Notes: generated by a model not told the origin, from the letters alone. Shown: positions 51,800-61,053, counted from the first letter of the stretch. The stretch: 64,000 bases of DNA from Planctomycetota bacterium (GCA_963204725.1 CAUJHH010000058.1:154585-218584), one strand, 5' to 3'. Numbers and translations: made by a program.

Positions 51800-51805
51800 A
51801 GAGTA
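51800..51805 (-). promoter_or_regulatory. -10 element (TACTCT), predicted leaderless start of the sulfatase gene
   Basis: On the minus strand TACTCT ends six bases before the ATG at 51793, in the gap after the symporter gene. Confidence 0.5.
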
Positions 51806-51839
51806 ACCGACTTGGCCGCGAAGCTGCCATCGCAGCAGG

Positions 51840-53459
51840 TCAAGGCCTTGCCTTGTGCCCGGATGCCGCACGCAGCTCATCGCCGACGCCCGCGAGCCGT
51901 GCCTGGCCCGCTCGGTCTGTCACGCTCGCGACGATTGCCACTCCAAATCCGACCACAAACGCCGGCAATAACACGTCCAACGCATCAAAGTACCCCGCAA
52001 GCGTCTGCATGCCCGCTCCCGCGAGCAGCGGCGGCACGACGAACTTCATCACGGGAACCATCAGGAATCCCGCAATCATCGCGCAGCGGGCCCCCCGCGC
52101 CGTGAGTTTCGACCAGTAGAGACTCAGGATCATGGTCGGACAGAACGTGGCCGCGATGCCCGACCATCCGAAGATCACGATCCAGAACAGCGGCTCATCT
52201 CGGTCTCGCAAGAGGATCGCGATCCCGATCGCAAAGGAGATGACCGACAGCGCAATCGTCACAATATGGCTGAGCTTCAGAAGCCGCTCGTCGCTCATCT
52301 CCGGATGCCGGACCTTCTGCCAATAGTCTCGCACACCCGCGCTCGAAGCGACGACCAGCAGCGAATCGATCGTGGACATGATCGCGCTGAGCACCATCGC
52401 AATGAAGAGGCCGGTAAAGAACGCGGGAAGCAGCTGCAGCGCCATGTGAGGGAGCACGCTTTCCTTGACCGTGTTGATGCTCTCGAATGCCGCCCCTCCC
52501 GCCAACGCTTCCGGAGCGTAGATCGCACGCCCGATCATGCCGACCAGCACCGCCCCTCCATCAGCAAGCACAGTCCAGGTCAGCGCGGTCATCGTGCCCG
52601 GCAGGATCTGCGCGGTATTCCTGATCGAGATGAATCGCACAAACACCTGGGGCGAACCGAGGAACCCGATCCCGATCGCCACAAGTCCGATCACCGTGAT
52701 CACGGTCGATACGCCCCATCCGCCGGAGCCCGCCCCGCCCGATCCCGGCCCATGCAAGGTGAGCAGATGCGGATCAATCGCCGTGAGCGTATCTGTTACA
52801 TTGACAATGCCGCCGAAGTGTGCCAAGCCGACGAGCGGCAGCGCAACCAATCCGACCAGCATCAGGGAGCCCTGGAACACGTCGGACCACACCACGGCCG
52901 TGAAGCCGCCCTGTGTTACATAGAGCATGACGACGCCGAATCCGACCGCCGCGCCGACGAAGTGGTTCCACCCGAGGAAATGGTTGAACGCTCCACCCGT
53001 GGCGAACACCTGCGCCGCGACATAGATCGGTACGAAGATCAGCAGCGATCCCGCCGCGATGATCCGCAGCCCGTGCCCCGTGTCCCGCAGCCGAGACTCG
53101 AGATAGTCCGGCACGGTAATCGAGTCGTATGAATCCGTCAGCCTCTTGAATCGGCGCGCCATGAAGATCCACGCGCCGCCCACGCCGATCAACTCGCCGA
53201 CCACAACCCAGAACGCCTGGGCGCCGATCGCGTATCCCATCCCCGTCAGCCCGAGCAACAGCCACGCCGATTCACCCGTCGCCCGCGCAGAAAACGCCAC
53301 ATTGAAGAACCCGAGATTCTTCCCCGATGCGTAGTAATCCCTGATCGAGTGCGTGCGTCTGGAGGCCGCAAACCCGATCAGCAGAAGCACGCCGGCATAC
53401 AACGCAATCGCGAGAAGTTTCAATGCGGTGTCGATAGTGATCCTCTCTGCGATCAACAT
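51840..53459 (-). CDS. Sodium:solute symporter (SSS/PutP family)
   Basis: 539 residues, with about 13 membrane segments. SARATGESAWLLLGLTGMGY, the Na+-site region (AIMSTIDSLLVVASS) and the IFGWSGIAATFCPTMILSLYW segment are typical of SSS transporters near PutP. Substrate unknown; proline, other organic acids or sugars are all possible. It may supply the sulfatase pathway or simply precede it. The minus-strand TAGGAT at 53481-53486 is a possible -10, giving a leader of about 15 bases. It is divergent from arsR. Confidence 0.92.
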   Translation of the reverse strand: MLIAERITIDTALKLLAIALYAGVLLLIGFAASRRTHSIRDYYASGKNLGFFNVAFSARATGESAWLLLGLTGMGYAIGAQAFWVVVGELIGVGGAWIFMARRFKRLTDSYDSITVPDYLESRLRDTGHGLRIIAAGSLLIFVPIYVAAQVFATGGAFNHFLGWNHFVGAAVGFGVVMLYVTQGGFTAVVWSDVFQGSLMLVGLVALPLVGLAHFGGIVNVTDTLTAIDPHLLTLHGPGSGGAGSGGWGVSTVITVIGLVAIGIGFLGSPQVFVRFISIRNTAQILPGTMTALTWTVLADGGAVLVGMIGRAIYAPEALAGGAAFESINTVKESVLPHMALQLLPAFFTGLFIAMVLSAIMSTIDSLLVVASSAGVRDYWQKVRHPEMSDERLLKLSHIVTIALSVISFAIGIAILLRDRDEPLFWIVIFGWSGIAATFCPTMILSLYWSKLTARGARCAMIAGFLMVPVMKFVVPPLLAGAGMQTLAGYFDALDVLLPAFVVGFGVAIVASVTDRAGQARLAGVGDELRAASGHKARP

Positions 53460-53530
53460 GGACCGCGTGACGGGAGCGGAATCCTAGGCAACGAGCGATC
53501 TTCGGTCCTTGACTCCGCGATGCCGGCGCC

Positions 53531-53552
53531 TAATACTTGCATAATGACGCAA
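53531..53552 (+). promoter_or_regulatory. arsR -10 region and candidate operator
   Basis: TAATAC (53531-53536) ends seven bases before the ATG at 53544, predicting a leaderless mRNA. The inverted repeat TTGC (53537-53540), eight bases, GCAA (53549-53552) spans the start codon and is a plausible ArsR autoregulation site. Confidence 0.45.
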
Positions 53553-53936
53553 ATACGCAAACCACGCACGCCGGCATCCCCCAGGCACGCCGCCGCCTGC
53601 TCCCGCCCGATCGATCGCACGCTCGATCCCGCGCTCTTCAAGGCGCTGGGCGATCCCACCAGAGCCGTGCTCGTCGCCTGCATCGCCAAGTGCGCCCGCC
53701 CCTGCACGGTCGGCGAGGTCGCGGAGTGTTGCTCCGTCGATCTCTCGGTGGTCTCGCGACATCTCTCGCTCCTCGCCCGCGCCGGCATTCTCGAGCCAAC
53801 ACGCGAGGGCCGAGTCGTTCGCTACCAGGTTCGCTACGCGTCGCTGTCCGGCTCACTCCGCGCGATGGCCGCCGCGATCGACGAGTGTTGTCCCACGCCG
53901 CGGACTAGAAAGGGAACTCGCGATGGCTGCTGCTGA
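53544..53936 (+). CDS. ArsR/SmtB-family transcriptional regulator
   Basis: 130 residues with a winged helix (DPALFKALGDPTRAVLV, VGEVAECCSVDLSVVSRHLS, GILEPTREGRVVRYQV). Cys46, Cys50, Cys54, Cys62 and Cys63 surround the recognition helices, giving ample thiols for arsenite or another soft metal. The tail has a further CC pair at each of two sites (ECC, GCC). The ATG at 53544 is the first to give the family N-terminus and lies next to a -10 box. It heads arsC-like and arsM genes, each overlapping the previous gene by 14 bases. Confidence 0.9.
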   Translation: MTQIRKPRTPASPRHAAACSRPIDRTLDPALFKALGDPTRAVLVACIAKCARPCTVGEVAECCSVDLSVVSRHLSLLARAGILEPTREGRVVRYQVRYASLSGSLRAMAAAIDECCPTPRTRKGTRDGCC

Positions 53937-54435
53937 ACACACGCCATTCCTCTTCCTCCGCGCCGGAGACGCCCGGTGCAGCCAGATGGCCCATGCATTG
54001 ACGAGGTCCCTCCTCGCCGACCTGCTCGAGCCACATTCCGCGGGCATCGATCCGTGCGGCATCACTCCTCTGGCGATCCGCGCCATGACGGACACCGGAG
54101 TCGATATCGCCGCGCAGTCCTCAACACACATCAAACATCTCGCAGCAAGTGCGCTCGACAGCGTTGCCACGCCCCGCGACTCGGACAACGAGGCCAGCCC
54201 GGCTCTCCCCGGCGATGCACGCGTGATCCACATCGAGTTCGACAATTCCCCCCGCTGCGCCCGCGAGGCAGAGTCTGACGTTGGGGCCGTGCCGCACGAT
54301 CGGCGCATCCGCGGCGAGCTCCGACTTCTCATCGAGACGCCTTCGACGATGCTGAATCAAAGCAAGATCAGTTCAACCTCACGAACCCGGACAAAGCCAA
54401 TCTTCCAAAGGAGATCCCGCCATGACAACCCGTGA
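53923..54435 (+). CDS. ArsC/low-molecular-weight phosphatase-like protein with degenerate active site
   Basis: 170 residues. TPFLFLRAGDARCSQMAHALT aligns with the P-loop of thioredoxin-coupled arsenate reductases (typically FLCTGNSCRSQMAE), but the nucleophilic Cys is Arg13 and the loop Arg is Cys19, so the catalytic Cys and Arg are swapped out. SDNEASPALPG lacks both redox Cys found in the active enzyme. HSAGIDPCGITPLAIRAM and VIHIEFDNSP keep the fold. The last 30 residues are low-complexity and basic. The start overlaps arsR by 14 bases with AAAGGG in front. Catalysis looks impossible; binding or regulation remains. Confidence 0.75.
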   Translation: MAAAEHTPFLFLRAGDARCSQMAHALTRSLLADLLEPHSAGIDPCGITPLAIRAMTDTGVDIAAQSSTHIKHLAASALDSVATPRDSDNEASPALPGDARVIHIEFDNSPRCAREAESDVGAVPHDRRIRGELRLLIETPSTMLNQSKISSTSRTRTKPIFQRRSRHDNP

Positions 54436-55342
54436 CTGCTGCGAAGCTTCCTGCTGCTCAACGACCGCGTCGGCAAACGCTGCCCCATCACCTGAACCGC
54501 AGGCGCCACAGGACGCCGATTCCGCTCGTGATGCCATCCGCGATGGCTACGCAAAGATCGCCAAGGGTGGCAGCTGCGGCTCCAGCGGCGGCGGCTGCTG
54601 CGGTGCCGTCACATTCGATCCCGACCAGCTCGCCCGCGCGATCGGATACGCCACCGACGAACTCCATGGCATGCCCGAGGGCGCGAACATGGGGCTCTCC
54701 TGCGGCAATCCCACCGCGATCGCCTCGCTTCGTCCCGGCGAAGTCGTTCTCGACCTCGGCTCGGGAGGCGGCTTTGACTGCTTTGTTGCCGGGCCGAAAG
54801 TGGGGGAGGCCGGGCGTGTGATCGGCGTCGACATGACACCCGACATGCTCACCAAGGCCCGCAGGAACATCGCCTCATACAAGGCGCAGACCGGATTGGA
54901 CAACGTGGAGTTCCGGCTTGGTGAGATCGAGAATCTCCCCGTCGCAGACGCCAGCGTCGATGTTGTCATCTCCAACTGCGTTCTCAACCTTGCGCCGGAC
55001 AAGCCCCGCGTGTGGAGAGAGATCGCGCGTGTCCTGAAGCCGGGCGGCCGCGTGGCAGTCTCGGACCTCGCGCTCGTCATGCCGCTCCCCGAATCGGTGA
55101 AGACCGATGTGGAGGCGCTCATCGGATGCATTGCCGGTGCGGTTCTAGTCGAAGAAACGCGGGCCCAGGCCGCCGCCGCAGGTCTGACGGAGATCAGGCT
55201 GACCTCCAAGCCGCAGTACATCAACGCCATGACCGACTGGCAGGACCCGCTCTATCAGAAGATCATCGCCAGCCTCCCCGCAAACGCGCGGCCGAACGAC
55301 TACATCACCAGCCTCGATGTCGAAGCCAGAAAGCCACACTGA
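54422..55342 (+). CDS. arsM: Arsenite S-adenosylmethionine methyltransferase
   Basis: 306 residues. The N-terminus has a cysteine-rich stretch (CCEASCC, plus SCGSSGGGCC). MGLSCGNPTAIA (Cys94), the SAM-binding VLDLGSGGGFDCF (109-121) and ISNCVLNL (Cys186) match ArsM, which methylates arsenite to volatile or less toxic species. The start overlaps the arsC-like gene by 14 bases with AAGGAG upstream. Together with arsR it forms an arsenic-response operon without an ArsB or Acr3 efflux gene. Confidence 0.93.
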   Translation: MTTRDCCEASCCSTTASANAAPSPEPQAPQDADSARDAIRDGYAKIAKGGSCGSSGGGCCGAVTFDPDQLARAIGYATDELHGMPEGANMGLSCGNPTAIASLRPGEVVLDLGSGGGFDCFVAGPKVGEAGRVIGVDMTPDMLTKARRNIASYKAQTGLDNVEFRLGEIENLPVADASVDVVISNCVLNLAPDKPRVWREIARVLKPGGRVAVSDLALVMPLPESVKTDVEALIGCIAGAVLVEETRAQAAAAGLTEIRLTSKPQYINAMTDWQDPLYQKIIASLPANARPNDYITSLDVEARKPH

Positions 55343-55385
55343 TCCAAGTCATTCCGGTATGGCGCGAGAGTTGCGAGTTCTCACC

Positions 55386-55402
55386 CATGCTGGCCGAGCA
55401 TG
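55386..55402. repeat. Inverted repeat CATGCT-N5-AGCATG
   Basis: Six-base arms around GGCCG, 93 bases before the periplasmic adaptor gene. It could be a dimeric repressor site for the efflux pair, but no promoter boxes are clear next to it. Confidence 0.3.
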
Positions 55403-55494
55403 CACGACCCCACGCGTGTACCCTTGCACCAAGATTCGCTGACGCGAGCGCCCTGAACCTGCCTCCAAGTCACATCCAAGTCAGGCGAGGTCAC

Positions 55495-56739
55495 ATGCCC
55501 GTACGCCCATGCCGTCGTCCGATTCAGTCGCTTGCAGCGCAACTCCATCTCCGGTCCATCGTGCGGGGCACTATCGCCGCATGCGCCGCACTCGCAATCG
55601 GCGCATGCAAGCCGGCGTCGAACGCCTACGTGCCGCCGCCGCCTCCCGAAGTGACGATCTCCCACCCCGAAGTGAAGGAGATCACCCGCTTCCTCGAGTA
55701 CACCGGCGCGACCGAGGCCCGCGAAGAGGTCGAACTTCGCGCTCGCGTCACCGGATTCCTTGATGAGGTCATGTTCAAGCCCGGCGCAATCGTCAAAAAG
55801 GATGAACTTCTCTTTGTCATTGATCCCCGTGTCTACCAGGCCCAGGCCGAACAGGCCGAGGCCGATCTCGCTGCACACGAAGCAACGTACCGACTCGCCG
55901 AGATCACGCTGAAGCGATTCAACGACGCCGCAGAATCCTCCGCCGCATCGCCGCAGGAGATCGACCGTGCGACCGCCGAACGCGATCAGGCCAAGGCCCA
56001 GGCGGATCTCGCTCGCGCCTCGCTCGTCCAGGCACGTCTGAACGTTGAATTCACTCAGGTCCGCTCCCCGATCGACGGGCGGATCACCAAGAACTATGTA
56101 GATGTCGGAAACCTGGTGGGTACTGCCGGCCAGTCCACAGTCCTCGCGACAGTCGTCAGCTCGGGTCCGCTCTATGTGTCCATTGATTGCAGCGAGAGCG
56201 ATCTGCTCATGGTCAGGCGGAAGCGAATCGCGACCGAGCCCGATGCAGAACCAGGCCAGATCGCGCCAGGAGAGTGGCGACCGGTCCGCATGACCGCAGG
56301 CGATTCCGACGCGTTCGATATACATGGCCAGATCGACTATGTCGATCCGGTGCTCAACCCGCAGACCGGCACCATCCGGGTACGGTGCAAGGTCGACAAC
56401 GAGAACGGGATCTTTCTGCCGGGCATGTTCGTCCGTGTCCGCATCCTCCTCGACACCGCGGACGAACTCGTCGTCCCCGACATTGCACTCCTCTCGGACC
56501 AATCCGGTAGATACGCACTCGTCGTCGGCGAAGGCGATATCGTCGAGATGCGCCGGGTCAAGATCGGGGCGCTCGATGGCTCGATGCGGGTCGTCTCCGA
56601 GGGCCTGAGCCCCAGCGATCGTGTCATCATCAACGGGTTGCAGCGTGCCCGCCCCGGCAGCTCGGTGAGGCCGTCATTGAAGCCGACGGCGACCACCGGA
56701 GCCGTAAATCCCTCGAGGAACGAAGGCCAGCATGTTTAG
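55495..56739 (+). CDS. RND efflux periplasmic adaptor (membrane fusion) lipoprotein
   Basis: 414 residues. A lipobox (LAIGAC, Cys38) follows the signal. The hairpin/barrel order is the AcrA type: TEAREEVELRARVTGFLDEV, GAIVKKDELLFVIDPRVYQAQ, a helical hairpin with Gln/Ala-rich heptads, FTQVRSPIDGRITKNYVDVG and LNPQTGTIRVRCKVDNENG. It links the inner-membrane pump to an outer-membrane channel. GAGG lies five bases before the ATG. The 3' end overlaps the pump gene by eight bases. No TolC-type gene is present in the window. Confidence 0.93.
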   Translation: MPVRPCRRPIQSLAAQLHLRSIVRGTIAACAALAIGACKPASNAYVPPPPPEVTISHPEVKEITRFLEYTGATEAREEVELRARVTGFLDEVMFKPGAIVKKDELLFVIDPRVYQAQAEQAEADLAAHEATYRLAEITLKRFNDAAESSAASPQEIDRATAERDQAKAQADLARASLVQARLNVEFTQVRSPIDGRITKNYVDVGNLVGTAGQSTVLATVVSSGPLYVSIDCSESDLLMVRRKRIATEPDAEPGQIAPGEWRPVRMTAGDSDAFDIHGQIDYVDPVLNPQTGTIRVRCKVDNENGIFLPGMFVRVRILLDTADELVVPDIALLSDQSGRYALVVGEGDIVEMRRVKIGALDGSMRVVSEGLSPSDRVIINGLQRARPGSSVRPSLKPTATTGAVNPSRNEGQHV

Positions 56740-59700
56740 TCTGTTCTTCATCCGTCGGCCGATCGTCGCGGCCGTGATCGCGATCCTCATCATGCTCGTC
56801 GGTGCCGTGTCGTTCCAGACGCTGCCCGTCGCGCAGTATCCCTCGATCGCACCACCGATCGTCCGCGTCACCACGATCTACCCCGGCGCAAGCGCTCAGG
56901 TCGTCGCCGACACCGTCGCCGCGCCGATCGAGCAGCAGGTGAACGGCGTCGAGGGCATGATCTACATGGAGAGCTCGTCGGCCAGCGACGGCTCGTACAC
57001 CCTGAATGTCAGCTTCGAAGTCGGCACGGACATCGACATCGCATCGGTGCTCGTGCAGAACCGCGTCGCGATCGCGCTCTCACAGCTCCCCGAAGAAGTC
57101 CGCCGCCAGGGGGTGACCACAGCTCGAGTCTCGACCAGCATCGTCTCTGTTTTCGCGCTCGGCCCCATCGACCCCGAGAAATCGCCGGAGTTCACCGATC
57201 TCTACCTAGCCAACTACCTGCGTATCAATGTCAACGACCGGATCAAACGCATCCCGGGCGTCGGCGACACGCTCATCCGTCCCGGCAAGGACTACGGGAT
57301 GCGGATCTGGCTCGACCCCGACAAGCTCAAGGCACGCTCGCTCTCGACCACCGACGTGCTCAACGCCCTGAGAGAGCAGAACGTCCAGGTCGCCGCCGGG
57401 ATCATCGGCCAGCCTCCGGCCCCGAAGGATCAGGGATACCAGTACACCGTTACCACGCTCGGACGCCTGCAGGAACCCTCACAGTTCGAGAATGTCATCG
57501 TCCGCGCCGACGGCAACCGTGTGATCGCCTTGAAGGACATCGCCAGGGTCGAACTCGGCGCGAAGTCCTACGACTCGCTCGGTCGAATCAACGGCGTACC
57601 CGCCGCGCTGATGATCGTCTACCAATCGCCAACCGGGAACTCCGTCGAAGTCGCCGCTCAACTCCGGTCCGTGCTCGCGGAGCTGACCGCGCAGCTCCCG
57701 GACGGACTCCAGTTTCGCACTGTGTACGACACATCCGAGTTCGTGACCTCCGCGATACATGAGGTCTACAAGACCATATTCGAAGCCACCGGACTCGTGA
57801 TCCTCGTCGTCTTCATCTTCCTCGGCAGCATCCGCTCCACGCTCATCCCGATCGTTGCGATTCCCGTCTCACTCATCGGCACCTTCTTTGCCATGAAGCT
57901 CTTCGGGTTCAGCCTCAATCTACCCACGCTCTTCGGGCTCATCCTCGCCATCGGAATCGTTGTCGACGATGCCATCGTCGTGGTCGAAAACGTTGAACGA
58001 AACCTCACCGAGTTGCATCTCCCGCCCAAAGAGGCAGCCAAACGCGCCATGCTGGAGGTCTTCGGCCCCGTCGTCGGCATGTCCCTCGTCCTCATGGCCG
58101 TCTTCCTTCCCACCGCAGCCCTCCCGGGCATCAGCGGTCAGCTCTACCGCCAGTTCGCGCTCACCATCGCCGCGAGCACACTCTTCAGCATGATCTGCGC
58201 CCTCACGCTCAGCCCCGCGCTCTGTGGCGTGATCCTCCGCGAGCACGCAAAGGGCAAGAAGCACAACATCCTCAAACGCAGCTTCGACCGCGCTTTCAAC
58301 ACCATCAGCGGCTCGTACGCGTGGCTCGTACGCCTGCTTATCCGCCCGGCGATCATCTCGATTCCCGTACTCGCCTTCGTCGGCACCTGCCTTCTCATCG
58401 CATGGTCCGTCGCTCGCGTGCCCACGGGATTCGTCCCCGATGAGGACAAGGGCCTCCTTGTCGCCGAGATCCGCATGCCCGCGAGCGCGAGCCAGGACCG
58501 AACGCTCGATGTCCTGAAACGGGTGGAACAGATCTTCCTCGAGACCGACGGCGTCAACTCCACCGGCGCCTTCCAGGGCTTCTCGCTCATCGCCGGCAAC
58601 GGATCGAACTACGGCGTCGCCTTCGCCGGTCTGAAGCCGTGGTCCTATCGCGTGCCCAAGCATCGAGACTTCCAGACCATGCTCTCCGAGGTCCGCGCCA
58701 GGTTCTCCGAGATCCAGGAGGGCGTGGTCATCGCGTTCTACCTCCCCGCGGTCGAGGGCGTCGGTAACGCCGCGGGCTTTGACCTCCGGCTGCAGGATCG
58801 GGGCGGCGTCGGCCGTGATCGCCTCCAGCAGATCGTTCAGGAGGTCGTCACCGACGGCAACGCACAGTCCAAGCTTCGCAATGTTGCCAGCCCCTTCCGC
58901 GCCGGCGTTCCGCAGCTCTTCGCCGATGTCGACCGCGAGAAGGCCAAGAAGCTCGGCGTCTCACTCCAGGACCTCTTCGGCACGCTCAGCGTCAATCTCG
59001 GTTCGGCCTATGTCAACGATTTCAACAAGTTCGGCCGCACGTGGCAGGTGACCGCGCAGGCCGAGAGCCAGTTTCGCTCACGAGCCGATCAGATCGCACG
59101 TCTCGAGGTTCGGAACAGCAGCGGCGACATGATCCCCCTCGGCTCGCTCCTGACGGTGACGGAGTCAACCGGGCCGGAGAGCGTGATCCGCTACAACCTC
59201 TTCCCCGCCGCTGTCATCAACGGGGCCAGCGCGCCCGGTGTCAGCACTGGCGAGGCACTCGCCGTGGTGGAGGACATGATCGCAAAGATGCAGCCGCAAG
59301 GCGTCGGATACGAATGGACCGCGCTCTCGTTCCAGGAGAAGCAGGCCGCCGGAACCGCCGGCCTCGTCTTCGTGCTCGCCCTCCTCGTGGTCTACCTGAT
59401 CCTCGCCGCTCTCTACGAGAGTTGGACCGTTCCGCTCGTCGTCGTGCTCTCCATCCCGTTGGCGGTGCTCGGAGCGATGCTCGGCCTCATGTACCGAGGA
59501 ATGGACAACAACATCTACACACAGGTTGGTCTCGTCCTTCTCGTCGGTCTCGGTGCAAAGAACGCCATTCTCATCGTCGAATTCGCGAAGGCCAACCGCG
59601 AGCGCGGCATGCCCATCGCTGATGCCGTGATCGAGGCCGCTCGTCTCCGGCTCCGCCCCATCCTCATGACGGCCCTCGCGTTTATCCTCGGCGTCCTGCC

Positions 59701-59899
59701 CCTCGTCCACGCGACCGGCGCAGGAGCCGCCAGCCGCCAGGCGATCGGCACCGCGGTCTTCTACGGGATGATCGGCAATACCTTCCTGGGCCTAATCTTC
59801 ACGCCCGTGCTCTATGTCGTGATCCAGACCATCTCCGAGAAAGCGTTCGGTCCGCCAAAGCCGAAACCGGCACCCGCCGAAGTCACCGCTTCTCACTGA
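56732..59899 (+). CDS. RND-family multidrug efflux transporter (HAE1/AcrB-like)
   Basis: 1055 residues with the twelve-helix, two-porter-domain plan of AcrB. FIRRPIVAAVIAILIMLVGA, LPVAQYPSIAPPIVRVTTIY, PGASAQVVADTVAAPIEQQ and VVDDAIVVVENVER (proton-relay Asp412-Asp413) are all characteristic of hydrophobic-substrate (HAE1) pumps rather than metal (HME) pumps. It exports toxic compounds using the proton gradient with the adaptor encoded just upstream. GAAGG precedes the ATG. Proximity to the arsenic genes does not by itself imply arsenic export. Confidence 0.95.
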   Translation: MFSLFFIRRPIVAAVIAILIMLVGAVSFQTLPVAQYPSIAPPIVRVTTIYPGASAQVVADTVAAPIEQQVNGVEGMIYMESSSASDGSYTLNVSFEVGTDIDIASVLVQNRVAIALSQLPEEVRRQGVTTARVSTSIVSVFALGPIDPEKSPEFTDLYLANYLRINVNDRIKRIPGVGDTLIRPGKDYGMRIWLDPDKLKARSLSTTDVLNALREQNVQVAAGIIGQPPAPKDQGYQYTVTTLGRLQEPSQFENVIVRADGNRVIALKDIARVELGAKSYDSLGRINGVPAALMIVYQSPTGNSVEVAAQLRSVLAELTAQLPDGLQFRTVYDTSEFVTSAIHEVYKTIFEATGLVILVVFIFLGSIRSTLIPIVAIPVSLIGTFFAMKLFGFSLNLPTLFGLILAIGIVVDDAIVVVENVERNLTELHLPPKEAAKRAMLEVFGPVVGMSLVLMAVFLPTAALPGISGQLYRQFALTIAASTLFSMICALTLSPALCGVILREHAKGKKHNILKRSFDRAFNTISGSYAWLVRLLIRPAIISIPVLAFVGTCLLIAWSVARVPTGFVPDEDKGLLVAEIRMPASASQDRTLDVLKRVEQIFLETDGVNSTGAFQGFSLIAGNGSNYGVAFAGLKPWSYRVPKHRDFQTMLSEVRARFSEIQEGVVIAFYLPAVEGVGNAAGFDLRLQDRGGVGRDRLQQIVQEVVTDGNAQSKLRNVASPFRAGVPQLFADVDREKAKKLGVSLQDLFGTLSVNLGSAYVNDFNKFGRTWQVTAQAESQFRSRADQIARLEVRNSSGDMIPLGSLLTVTESTGPESVIRYNLFPAAVINGASAPGVSTGEALAVVEDMIAKMQPQGVGYEWTALSFQEKQAAGTAGLVFVLALLVVYLILAALYESWTVPLVVVLSIPLAVLGAMLGLMYRGMDNNIYTQVGLVLLVGLGAKNAILIVEFAKANRERGMPIADAVIEAARLRLRPILMTALAFILGVLPLVHATGAGAASRQAIGTAVFYGMIGNTFLGLIFTPVLYVVIQTISEKAFGPPKPKPAPAEVTASH

Positions 59900-60067
59900 A
59901 TCAGCACCGCTCACAACGGCCTCTCGCACATCCCAGACAGCTGCTGCAACTCTGAATCGGAATTCATGGCAGCTTCGCGCACACATCATGTGAGCGCTGC
60001 ATCATGCCCATGTTCCGTGTCTCAGACCTCTCGTCCATTGCAGCCAACAATCAAAGGAGTGCATGAC

Positions 60068-60352
60068 ATGCCGACCCAGATCAACCACGCCGAATCCGAG
60101 ACGTTCAGTTCGCGTCCCACCATCTCAGATGTCCGAGCCGATGCCGCAACGGTCACCAGCGACGTCAAGCACCTCGCCAAGGACTCCGTAACCGTTGCCA
60201 AGGACACGGTTGTGCACTCAGCCGAAGACATCGCACGACGCGCGGAGTCAGCACACAGCCAGATGTGCTCGTACGTGAAGTCAAATCCCACCGCTTCGGT
60301 GCTCATCGCGCTCGGCGCTGGCGCGTTAATCGGTCGACTCTTCAGCCGCTGA
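60068..60352 (+). CDS. DUF883/ElaB/YqjD-like membrane-anchored protein
   Basis: 94 residues. A polar helical N-terminus (VTSDVKHLAKDSVTVAKDTV) leads to a C-terminal Gly-rich anchor (SNPTASVLIALGAGALIGRL), the hallmark of the family, ending in FSR. E. coli members bind ribosomes at the membrane in stationary phase; the role here is not known. AAAGGAG (60052-60058) lies nine bases before the ATG. A two-helix membrane protein gene follows after 35 bases, as in the yqjD-yqjE arrangement. Confidence 0.8.
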   Translation: MPTQINHAESETFSSRPTISDVRADAATVTSDVKHLAKDSVTVAKDTVVHSAEDIARRAESAHSQMCSYVKSNPTASVLIALGAGALIGRLFSR

Positions 60353-60387
60353 TCCTCGCACCATCCCTTTCTACTCAGGTGGCACCC

Positions 60388-60981
60388 ATGACCATGACCG
60401 AACGGATCCGACGAGGCGCCGATGCCATCTTCGAACTCGCGTCGGCCGAACTCGATCGATGCGCGGTCTCCCTCCGAAACACAGGCAATCGACTCGTCCT
60501 CCGACTCGTTGGCCTGATCCTCGCAGCGTACGGGGTAATGGGCGTCGCGGGTGCCTGTGTGTTGCTCCTCACGCCGTACATCGGGCTCGCAGGAAGTCTG
60601 CTTGCTGTCGGTGCGGTCGTCACTGGGGGCGGCGCAGCGATCTGCGCCGTTGCCTCGGGTGCAGGTCGCAAACGGGCCAGCATCAAATCGACCGAAGCGA
60701 GGATCGAGATCGCAAAGGCGAACCTTGCCAACGCACTCGATCCGCCATCCGCCGATCGGTCCGAGAACGCCCAATCACATTCGGGATCGACCTTCAAGGA
60801 TCAGGTCGAGGCGCTCGTCGGCGATCCGAGGGTGCTCACCGGCGCGGCCTTCGCAGCCCTATCGATCCTCGGTCCGGGACGACTTCTGAAGGCAGCAACA
60901 CGCGGCGCAGGCGCAGCATCCGCGATTGCCGCCCTCGCTACCGCGCTCAAGTCGAGCCATACCAAGCCGCCGATCGGGTAG
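60388..60981 (+). CDS. YqjE/phage-holin-like membrane protein with extended C-terminus
   Basis: 197 residues. Two adjacent hydrophobic segments at about 35-62 and 65-90 (LVLRLVGLILAAYGVMGVAG, IGLAGSLLAVGAVVTGGGAA) match the plan of YqjE/holin-superfamily proteins. A third hydrophobic stretch (AAFAALSILG) lies in an extra C-terminal part of about 100 residues. Pairing with the upstream DUF883 gene supports the YqjE comparison. Function unknown. Confidence 0.68.
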   Translation: MTMTERIRRGADAIFELASAELDRCAVSLRNTGNRLVLRLVGLILAAYGVMGVAGACVLLLTPYIGLAGSLLAVGAVVTGGGAAICAVASGAGRKRASIKSTEARIEIAKANLANALDPPSADRSENAQSHSGSTFKDQVEALVGDPRVLTGAAFAALSILGPGRLLKAATRGAGAASAIAALATALKSSHTKPPIG

Positions 60982-61041
60982 CAGGAATCATCTCCGGGGC
61001 GTGCGGCACGCGATCGTGCGCCCCGGAAATCCCGTGCGGCT

Positions 61042-61047
61042 ACCGTC
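61042..61047 (+). promoter_or_regulatory. -10 element (TACCGT), predicted leaderless start of thpR
   Basis: TACCGT ends six bases before the GTG at 61054. Just upstream a 9-bp inverted repeat (TCCGGGGCG ... CGCCCCGGA, 60994-61028) lacks a T-run, so it is not a standard terminator. Confidence 0.45.
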
Positions 61048-61053
61048 CGCTCA

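Noticed and set aside
55495..59899. RND pair as an arsenic or heavy-metal efflux system because of its position after arsM
   Set aside because: The pump's motifs are of the HAE1 (drug) type, a 152-base gap with a separate inverted repeat divides it from arsM, and there is no metal-binding CusA-like Met cluster that I can see.
60994..61028. Inverted repeat TCCGGGGCG/CGCCCCGGA as a terminator
   Set aside because: No T-run follows on either strand, so I do not call an intrinsic terminator, though it could still slow transcription.
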